Positions 1-10,883 of a stretch of 64,000 nucleotides of DNA are shown piece after piece. Within the stretch, counting starts at the first letter, position 1; every line of letters starts with the position of its first letter. The stretch is from Lithodes maja (lineage: Eukaryota > Arthropoda > Malacostraca > Decapoda > Lithodidae). Where the stretch lies: the NCBI GenBank assembly GCA_037953745.1, contig JBAKBP010007470.1, positions 35,656 to 99,655 of the forward strand, given 5' to 3'. Made by a program: the position numbers and the translations under genes. Under the pieces are notes generated by a model. It did not search any database. It saw nothing but the letters and a program-made list of their open reading frames with translations, and had not been told where the DNA came from.

Positions 1-69
1 TTGCTCTTTTGGTCAGTCAACTGGGAAGTTTGCAGATCACCGTATTCACTTCGAAAAAGCTATTTATAG
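1..69 (+). CDS. PTP receptor exon, juxtamembrane extracellular (tentative)
   Basis: Open from the window edge to a donor (ATAG|gtaaga). One reading frame is stop-free and leaves one base, which matches the two-base start of the transmembrane exon. It reads ...QITVFTSKKLFI, plausible sequence just outside a membrane helix. No homology is recognisable in 22 residues, so the call rests on phase, position and donor quality. Confidence 0.42.
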   Translation: MLFWSVNWEVCRSPYSLRKSYL

Positions 70-3000
70 GTAAGAGCTCCGATCGAGTTGTTTACACACG
101 TCGCCATTACCAGAGGAGTGGTCTATCTATATAGATAGATAAATGTGACTGAGTATATAGAATCATAGATAGATAGATAGATGTGCCTGAGTATATTGAT
201 AGATAAATGTGACTGAGTATATAGATAGATAGATAGATAGATAGATGTGCCTGAGTATATAAATAGATAAATGTGACTGAGTATATAGATAGATAGATAG
301 ATAGATGTGCCTGAATATATTGATAGATAAATGTGACTGAGTATATAGATAGATATATAGATAGATAGATGTGCCTGAGTATATAGATAGATAAATGTGA
401 CTGAGTATATAGAATCATAGATAGATAGATAAATAGATAGATAGATAGATGTGCCTGAGTATATTGATAGATAAATGTGACTGAGTATATAGATAGATAT
501 ATAGATAGATATATGTGCCTGAGTATATTGATAGATAGATAGATGTGTCTGAGTATATATATATATATATATATAGATAGATGTGCCTGAGTATATTGAT
601 AGATAGATGTGCCTAAGTATATAGATAGATAGATAAATAGATAGGTGTGCCTGAGTATTATAGATAGATAGATGTGCCTGAGTATATTGATAGATAGATG
701 TGACTGAGTATATAGATAGATAGATAGATAGATGTGCCTGAATATATTGATAGATAGATAGATAGATGTGACTGAGTATATAGATAGATAGATAGATGTG
801 CCTGAGTATATTGATAGATAGATGTGCCTGAGTATATAGATAGATAGATAGATGTGCCTGAGTATATAGATAAATAGATAGATAGATAGATGTGCCTGAA
901 TATATTGATAGATAGATAGATAGATGTGACTGAGTATATAGATAGATGTGCCTGAGTATATTGATAGATAGATGTGCCTGAGTATATAGATAGATAGATA
1001 GATAGATAGATGTGCCTGAGTATATATATAGATAGATAGATAGATAGATAGATGTGCCTGAATATATTGATAGATAGATAGATAGATGTGACTGAGTATA
1101 TAGATATATAGATAGATAGATGTGCCTTAGTATATTGATAGATAGATGTGCCTGAGTATATATATAGATAGATAGATAGATAGATGTGCCTGAGTATATT
1201 GATAGATAGATGTGCCTGAGTATATAGATAGATAGATAGATGTGCCTGAGTATATAGATAAATAGATAGATAGATAGATGTGCCTGATTATATTGATAGA
1301 TAGATAGATAGATGTGACTGAGTATATAGATAGATGTGCCTGAGTATATTGATAGATAGATGTGCCTGAGTATATAGATAGATAGATAGATAGATAGATG
1401 TGCCTGAGTATATAGATAGATAGATAGATAGATAGATGTGCCTGAATATATTGATAGATAGATAGATAGATGTGACTGAGTATATAGATAAATAGATAGA
1501 TAGATGTGCCTGAGTATATTGATAGATAGATGTGCCTGAGTATATAGATAGATAGATAGATGTGCCTGAATATATTGATAGATAGATGATGTGCCTGAGT
1601 ATATTGATAGATAGATGTGACTGAGTATATAGATAGATAGATATATAACCTATTTCCATGCCCGCAGCTTACGACGTATTGATGATTGTCGTGTTAGTCC
1701 TACTGGCGTTGATAGTGGTGGCTCTTGTTGTTTTGGTGGGCTACTGTTTGATATGGCCAAAGTACCTAAAGTTCATCAAAAACATGTAAGTGCAAACCTA
1801 GTGTAAAGCTCCTGTGTACATAGTGTGAGTAATATATTTGTATATAATGATAGCAATAATAATGATGATACTACTAATATAAATAATAATAATAATAATA
1901 AAAATAAAAATAATAATAAATAAAAATAATAATAATCCTACTATAATTTGTTTGGTGACCCAGCCCCCGAAAACGTCGTGACTCCATAGAGCTGCCCCTA
2001 GTGGTGGCCAGCCGACCCGACCTGAGTGTGGAGAGGCGCATCCTTCTGTCCGACCTACCCGCCACCGTCCAAAGCATGCAGAGTAATGGTCAGTACAATA
2101 ATACCCTGTTTATACCCATAGTTAAAGCTAGAGAGACAGACAGTGAGGAAGAGAGACAGACAGAGAGAGAGGGAAAGATAGACAGACACAGATAGACATT
2201 GATCCCCCCCCCCCTCCCCCTATCTCCTCTTATAACCAACAGGACTGAGGCGGATGACATTTTAGTACACGCAACTGAAGAGAGAGAGACAGACAGACCT
2301 ACAGAGAGAGAGGAAGAGAGAAAGACAGACAGAGGGAAAGAAAGATACAGAAAGACAAAAACGTAGAGATAGAGAGATCTTAAACTCCCCTATCTCATAT
2401 TATTATAACCCACAGGACAGAGGCTGATGAAGTTTGAGTACTCGCAGTTGAGGACCGCCACCTCCAACAAGCCCAGCACCTTCGCCATGCTGAACCTCAA
2501 CAAACCCAAGAACCGCTACACCAACATCTTGCCCTGTGAGTACCAACCCGACCTTATACTTTAGGGACGATATTTGAGGAGTGGCAAATAAAAAAACTCC
2601 CCTTAAAGTATAAAGATCACCCCTAAAGTTTATAAAATCTCCTGTAAAGTATAAATGAGGGGGCGTGAATCCAAAGGGTCCTAAGTACCCCTTGGATTTT
2701 CTTTTGGTAATCCGTAAATATTGTGCCAAAAAGTTATGTGGTCAGATGTTTGGAAATGGCACTTAGGTCCCTTTAGATTAGCACCCCCTGCATCAGCTAA
2801 TGTGGCGAACATCTTAAAATATCAAAACTAATGGGACCAAGCATAAGGGAGAAGGGGGCCCAGAAACACCACCCTTAATGTGACTATATTATGGACAGAC
2901 TAACGAGTTATAATAATATGTAGTGGTTTATGATGTTCTCTCTCTCCCTCTCTCTTAGTTGACGAGACCCGAGTTATCTTGAAGGAATACCCCAATGAGC

Positions 3001-6000
3001 AGCATACGGACTACATCAACGCGTCTTACATACACGTTAGTAGTAGTAGTTATTGTTGTAATAGTAGTAGTAGTAGTAGTGGTGTACAGTATGTGTGTCT
3101 GAAAGAATACCCCAATGAATTGAAATCGTACCATATGTTGTGCCCATTATAGATTTTCGAAAACCAAAAATCACCCATATACGAGGTAAAAAGGCACGGA
3201 TTTTGATCAAATTTGTATCACAAGTACACTTTGGCCCCCTGAATCCATTGGTACCATCAAAATTGAAACCGGATTATTAGTTTGGATTTTCGATTTTGAT
3301 TTACCCTCCCCAAATGCCCGAAATGGGCCATTTTTGATATTTCAAACTTGTCTGTAGCTTTTAATATGGGTACAAATCCAATCTACCTGGTGCCAATCGA
3401 CTCCCCTGAGTCTACAGATTCCAATGTGGTCGCAGATTTGATCTACTACTTCTCAATCACCCATAATCAAACATATTTGTCCTAAATCACTTGTTTATAG
3501 TCCAGGCCCCGAAAAACCTCGAAAGAGGTCAATTAGGTCACGAGGGTTAATTGATATAGTATTCACCCTTTTAATTCCTCCTCTTCCTTCCTCCTGCAGG
3601 GACACAGTAAGCCCCGGGAGTTCATAGCCTGCCAGGGACCGCTGGAGAGCACGGTGGAGGACTTCTGGAGGATGGTGTGGGAGAAGAAGGTCTATATCAT
3701 TGTTATGGTCACACAGTGTATAGAGAGGAACAAGGTAAGTTGTATTTTAGGTTTTATTCAATCCGTACAATACCGGTGACCTCCTTTTCAGTATATTCTG
3801 ACTACAATTAAGCGAGTTTATTAAGCTTAGGAAGGACCTCTATCAAGTATAAGGCTTCAAACTAGCTCATTGAACACTTTTAGTTACCACAGATCCTTCC
3901 TAAGCTGCATAAAATCGTCTAAATATAGCTAGAAATAAATAATAAAGACCTCGCTGTAAGTACAGAAGGGGTTAATTATTTAATTATTACGAGGTGCCGT
4001 TGTAAAGGCTTATCCCTCAACGCCTTCACTTGACCTGACCTGAGTGTCCACTCATTACAACTTTTAATTATTACTACTACTGCTCTATCGTCCACCTCAG
4101 AGAAAGTGTGAACAGTACTGGACCGATCTGAGTGAGACTGAAGGACGGAAGCTGGGCCGAAGTGGGATACACATCAAAACCCTGGAGGAGAACCCGGAAA
4201 ATGGGTTAGGTTTCATCACCCGACTGATCCAAGTCACAAAGGTACAATTATTATATCTTACTTAACGGGCTAGTGGCTGTTTTTTTTGGGGGGGGTCTAT
4301 TAATTCATTTATTTATTTTTAGTTTCCTCGCGAGACCTCCATCAAGCTGTAAAAAAACACCCCCTAGATCCCCCCCCCCCCCCCCCTCTTCAAGACAAAT
4401 TTGTAAATTTTTCGGTAGAAAAATGTCCCGGCCATAGGCCGATTACTCGTACAATTTCAGGCTCGCTATCGCTCGCCAGGAAATAATCAACACCTAAACG
4501 GCACGAAAGATATTAATATTGACAAAGAAATGGGGCGTAGTCTTAAAATCGCCAATCTAATGTGCCGAACGTCTTAAAATAAATATAACAATGGGGCTAA
4601 ATACGAGGGAGAAGGAGAGCCAGAAAACCGGCCCATCCTCCCTTAACCCTTATTATACACCTATTACTTTACATATCTTACTTTACATATCTTACTTTAC
4701 ATATCTTACTTCTTACTTTATTATTGTTTTATCTTTTTTATTAAATCTTACTTAGTATGGAGATTTTTAGACATATCACCTCATTAGTTTGGCGATTATA
4801 AGACATTTCATTTTAGATGAGCAAGAGCGAGCCTGCAATTTACGAGACACTGGTCTTTGACCGGTTTGTACAACACATGTAGCTGCTTCATCTGTCTATG
4901 TCATGCACCCCACACGATCGTCGGGGAAGTCCTTATTTTTGCCGCCGACCAAGCTTGCAATCAGACTGAGAATCGTTAAAATTCAAGGATTGCAGGAGGT
5001 CGCAGGGCGGCATCGCATAATTTTTATGTGCGGTGAGGGCTTTTGTCGTTTAAACAACGATAGAGGCACGTCACAGTGAATGAGTTGTAGCTAATTCAGA
5101 GTGTTTTCTTTTATGAATACAGGGTTTCCGTTCCCGCACCGTGGAGCAGTTCCACTACGTCACCTGGCCAGACATGGGCTGCCCGGCCACTCCCCACGCC
5201 CTCATCAATTTCGTCAGGGCAGTGAAGGAATCTGTGCCCCCCGAGAGTGGTCACATCATTGTTCACTGCAGGTGGGTTGTGTACTGAAACCAGTTAACCC
5301 ATTGAGAATTATGATACATATTAGCAGTGTTTTCTGGCTAACATCAGGCCATATCATGCAGCTTAGAAAGGCTATAACACTGTATGTAAAAGGTTTCATC
5401 ATCGCACATTTACTTTTAAAGGTTTAACAGTTTTTATGTAAGCTGGCACGGCGCATCACGTAAACTTTTAAGGGTTAACACTTTCTCTGTAAACTGTTTA
5501 AGGGGGTTTATGGGATCATGGAATGTACCGGAACTTTTAACCCCTACTATACCAGAGCATTTTGCAATGTATGTACATCTCAGTACCAGCCATTCTGGCC
5601 AAAATGATTCATCTGTGGTGAGACAACTTTCTCCCGGCACAAATGCTGAGGGGTGACTGCCTGTAGGTAGCCACTGACAGCTAGGGGAAGACATGTGCAG
5701 TATTGCCAACACCTAGCAGTATTGCCTTCAAGTAATGTTAGCGGCTCCCGCTCGATGATAGCAGGAATAAGGGTCAAGTATTAGTGTCGGATGACATTCG
5801 TCGCTGGTACTAGTGTTGTTGTTCCCTAAGCTGCCTGGCCAAACAGCCCCGAGTCCCTAAGGAAGGCCATGGCCTTGGTCGGGCTTTCCCACAGAGCTCT
5901 CAAAGAGTGTAAGTTGTGTTGTTGGCATAAGTGGTTGTGTGAAATGCAGTCTTCTATGATGTGTTTAATGGTATGGAGAGCTGTTTACAACCCGGGCAGG

Positions 6001-9000
6001 TGTCGACGACGGAGTCATCCAGTCTCTTCTGATAGCTCAGAAGAGCTCGATGGTGTCCGCATCTCAGCCTGGCCAGGTGGACTCTGTCCTCGCGAGGAAG
6101 GGAGGATTCAGAAGGATGGATTTCGGGAGGTCGTGGTTGCAGCTGCGTTTTGTCTATGAGTGAGTGGATGGAACGGCGAGTGATATGATTATGGATGTGC
6201 TTCCGGAAGTTGGTTTGGGGTGGGCAGGGAGGGAGAGAAGACAGTATTTGTGTGTGATAGCGTGTGCTGGGTGTTGTTTTGATATTTCTTGGTGTCTGTG
6301 GGTGTGTTGCCATGTAGTGTAGTGGGTGGTGTTGATTCGTGGAGGCTGCTGCCAGGAATTGAGTGCCTCTCACGTCTAGATGATCTTTGACTTTGAGGAC
6401 TTAGGTTTCTTGATGTAGGTGATCTGTGGGTGTAGTAGCTGTGCATCCTGTGATGATTTTCAGGGCTTTATTTTGAATAGTCTGTAAGGTCTTATGGTAC
6501 TAGTGTTAACCTATTGTACTGGCGTATTAGGGCCAACACTGGGACAGTATGTGTTAACCCCTACTGTACCATAGGATACTACCATAAATGTACCCCCCCC
6601 CCCCCCAGTACCAAGCAATGTGGCCAAAATGTCTACAGAGGCAAGATATAACAACCTCCCACCTCAAACGATGGAGGAATACTGCCTCTCCTAGCTTGTG
6701 GGGGCTTGGATATAAGCTGAGAAGTGTTGCCAAGATCTTACTTAGAGCAGTGCTCAAATGTCGTGGTACCAGGCACTGCCTGATACTGGCAGTTACAAGG
6801 ATCGTATATTACTGACGGCTTGCAGCCGTCGCTGGGACTGGGGAGCGATTTATCTACTGACGGCTCTCTGCCGTCGCTGGGATTGTCCGGGTTAAGGGTA
6901 AACACTTTCTCTTCAGTGCAGACGTGTGACATACAGTACAGTACTGGTATTTTTAAATGTTAGGGTCAGTGCAGTATAGACACCTTTACGGATTAATTAA
7001 GACTGTAAACTGTTTCAGCGCGGGCGTGGGGCGTACCGGAACCTTCATCGCCCTCAGCAACCTGATGGAGGAGATGGAGGAGCAGGAGAATGTAGATATC
7101 TACCATGCTGTGTACCGCATGAGACTCCACCGGGTCAACATGGTCCAGACAGAGGTAACAACACATTTCCCAACATTATTTTAAGTGGAGATTTGTATAT
7201 ATTTGTTCATTTATCTATCTATCTACTCAGGCGCATACCCCATTTTGTGTCTTTCTTTTTTCTTCTTTTCTGGGGGTGGCCGACTCGAGACGCTCATTTA
7301 TAAATTTATATATTTACTGAAGTAGCGAATGGCGGGGACCAATCACCGATCAGCATTTGCCCAAGAAAATGCTAGAAAGGAATGTCAAGAATATCACCAA
7401 AACCTCCCCCAAGCGACAGCCAATGAACGGCCGGGCTTTGATCCTGCCGACATTCAAATTAAACAGTACGGAGATCGGCTAACTTCTAACTTGCTCCCAT
7501 TTACCTCCCGCACCATATATCCCGGCAAAAAGCCTCCTATTACCACTGTGCCAGCCCCATGCTCCCGTCAGCCACTTAAAAATGTGGGATATGCATCACC
7601 GGGGCACTATTGGAGTGAAATATAACATGAAGAGGGGAAGCGACAGGATCAAAGCTGCCGCGCGGCTACCTGTATGCTCACCCAGCCGGCTCAATCAATC
7701 AGCTAGCCGCCTGGCGTGAGGCGCGGGTATATAAGGAGGAGGTTATTAAAGCGAAAGCTATCAGTTACTACTAGTGTTAGGATTTGTTAGCCAGATAAGC
7801 AGTAATATAATGTATATGGTGATTTCTTAAGACTTTTTAAGAGTTTAACTTAGGTTATATAACTGCCGAAATAAACTAGGTATATCAAGGAGCAGAGAAA
7901 TCCGACTCCGAGTAAAGAATTAGGGCATTACAGTAAAGATACCCGCAATCTATGCGGGTTTGTAATCAGGGCTGTGTTTAGACTATCATCACCACCACCA
8001 CCAATACTCTCACCATTATCACCACCAATACTCTCACCATTATCGCCACCACCATCATCACCACCACCAATACTCTCACCATTATTACCACCACCAATAC
8101 TCTCAACATTATCACCACCACCACCAATACTCTCACCATTATCACCACTATCATCACCACCAATACTCTCACCATTATCGCCACCACCACCACCACCACC
8201 ATCATCACCACCACCAATACTCTCACCATTATTACCACCACCAATACTCTCAACATTATCACCACCACCACCAATACTCTCACCATTATCACCACCACCA
8301 ATACTCTCACCATTATCACCACCACCAATACTCTCACCACCACCCCCACCAACATTATCACCACCACCACCAATACTCTCACCATTATCACCACTATCAT
8401 CACCACCAATACTCTCACCATTATCGCCACCACCACCACCACCACCAATACTCTCACCATTATTACCACCACCAATACTCTCAACATTATCACCACCACC
8501 ACCAATACTCTCACCATTATCACCACCACCAATACTCACCACCACCACCCCCACCAACATTATCACCACCACCACTACCACCATTACCACCACCATCACC
8601 ACCAAAACTAACTCCATCTCTCTTCTCTTGTCCCCCTCCAGCCGCAGTACGACTTCCTGTACAAGTGTGTCCTCCAGTACTACCTGGACAAGACAGGTGA
8701 GAATCCCAGTTATGTCTCAAGGCGGTGTCACACGAGCGAATTTTCCGGCAATTTTCGATGAGCAAGTTTGTTCTCTTACAATTTTGAGGCACTTTCGCAT
8801 TGGAATCGGAAACTAGGTTGAAGGTAGATTGTGTTATGTACTTTCATTCTCACGAGATTTAAATTTTGAAGCTGCCAGACTACAATTGCTCATAACAATT
8901 GACGGAAAAATCGTTCGTGTGACACCGTGGTGGTCCAGTGGTGAGCACGCTCGCGTGTGAATCTGAAAGACCCGGGATCGAAGCCCTGCCACGGCGGACA

Positions 9001-10833
9001 TTTAGTGGGTGCGGTAGTACGTCCTAGCATGTTTCACATGCTTGCACCCAGTCAGGGGACATCCTGACGACGTATACAGACAAAACACACATAACAAAGC
9101 CACTCCAACACCTTCCTCTCTCTCCAACACCCCTTCTCCCCTCTCAACACTCTTCTCTGAGCTATTGCCGATAAAAATGGCATGTTCAGTCCTGTACAGA
9201 ATCGTAAGATTCAGAATCGTAAAGATTCCAGGACGAGCTCATCAGCGGCGGATCCCCAGATCGACCGTGGTGATTGTCACCTAAACATCTACAAAACAAA
9301 CAAAACCGCCTTTACCAAATCAAGTCCGCTGGATAGTAAATTGACCACTTGCGAGTTTCATTCTATAAGGAAGTTGGAGCTGTAGACATCAATATTAAAC
9401 AAACATGCAATAATAATGTACGTTTCTGATGGATAAATGGTATGTTGAATTGGGTTTTACTACGACCGTATTTTAGCTGGTAATTCTGCTAAATATCAAT
9501 GTCGACAGCTCCAACTTCCTTATAGAACGAAACTCGCAACTGCTCAATTGAGGCCGAAAATTGCTATAATAATGGCACAATCTTTACAATATAACTCTAA
9601 AATGGCTCAAACTACAGACAATCGCTATAATAATGGCACAATCTTTACAATATCGCTCTAAAATGGCTCAAACTACAGACAATCGCTATAATAATGGCAC
9701 AATCTTTACAATATCGCTCTAAATTTGCTCAAATTACAGAAAATCGCTAGGCCTATTGGGCCTACAAAATGGTCTAAATCCAAACATTTATATACCGTTG
9801 GAATCGCAACGACGAGACGAATCCATATATACCCTTGAAAATACAAAATTCGAACATGACCTGCCAAGGTACTCGGGTTCGACTGGACTAAATAAAACCC
9901 AAGTATTTTCAAAATATATAGTTTGATTCTGGGCGAATGGCTGGTCGAAAATGGAATCTACGACCATGTATAGACGCTGTTGGACGAGAGGAATCGAATG
10001 ACACCAAGTATAAATAATTTGGACTCTTAGTTTGGGCTACAAAAGACTTTTAATGTTGCAAAAGTGCTCATTTCGGGCGTTTATGGAGGTCAAATCAAAA
10101 CGAAATCCTAAACTATTGGTCCGATTTGAATTATGTTTGTGCCATTGGATTCAACGGGTGAAAGTGTACTTGTGGTAGAAATTTGAGCAAAATCCATACA
10201 TAAATAACCCGTCTATGGGTGATTTATAATTTTTCAAAATCAAAATTAGGCCTATTGGGCCTACAAAATGGTCTAAATCCAAAAATTTATATACCGTTGG
10301 AATCGCAACGACGAGACGAATCCATATATACCCTTGGAAATACAAAATTCGAACATGACCTGCCAAGGTACTCGGGTTAGTATTTTCAAAATATATGGTT
10401 TGATTCTGGGCTAATGGCTAATCGAAAATGGAATCTACGACCGTGTATCGACGCTGTTGGGCGAGAGAAATCGAATGGAACCAGGTAAAATTAATTTGGA
10501 CTTTTAGTTTGGGCTACAGAATACTTTTAAAGTTGCAAAAGCGCTCATTTCGGGCGTTTCTGGAGGTCGAATCAAAACCGAAATCCTAAAGTAATGGTCC
10601 AATTTGAATTATGGTTGTGCCATTGGATTCAGCGGGTGAAAGTGTATTTGTGGTAGAAAATTAAGCAAAATCCATACATAAATAACCCGTCTATGGGTGA
10701 TTTAGAAGTTTCCACAATAAAAAATAAGCCTATTGGACCTACATATGGTCTAAATCCAAAAATGCATATACCGTCGGAATCACAACGACGAGACGAATCT
10801 ACAGGTATATATACCCTCGGAAACACTATATTC

Positions 10834-10883
<50 letters not shown>

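Noticed and set aside
107..1659. Minus-strand frames rich in Leu-Ser-Ile-Tyr
   Set aside because: Translation of the GATA minisatellite; no codon or domain evidence.
7329..7625. 98-codon frame upstream of the possible LTR
   Set aside because: No recognisable gag or pol motif, and no partner LTR; not called as a gene.
7928..8816. Long Ser-Pro-Pro and Gly/Val-rich frames on both strands
   Set aside because: Products of a CCA-rich minisatellite whose units happen to lack stops. The region is a PTP intron.
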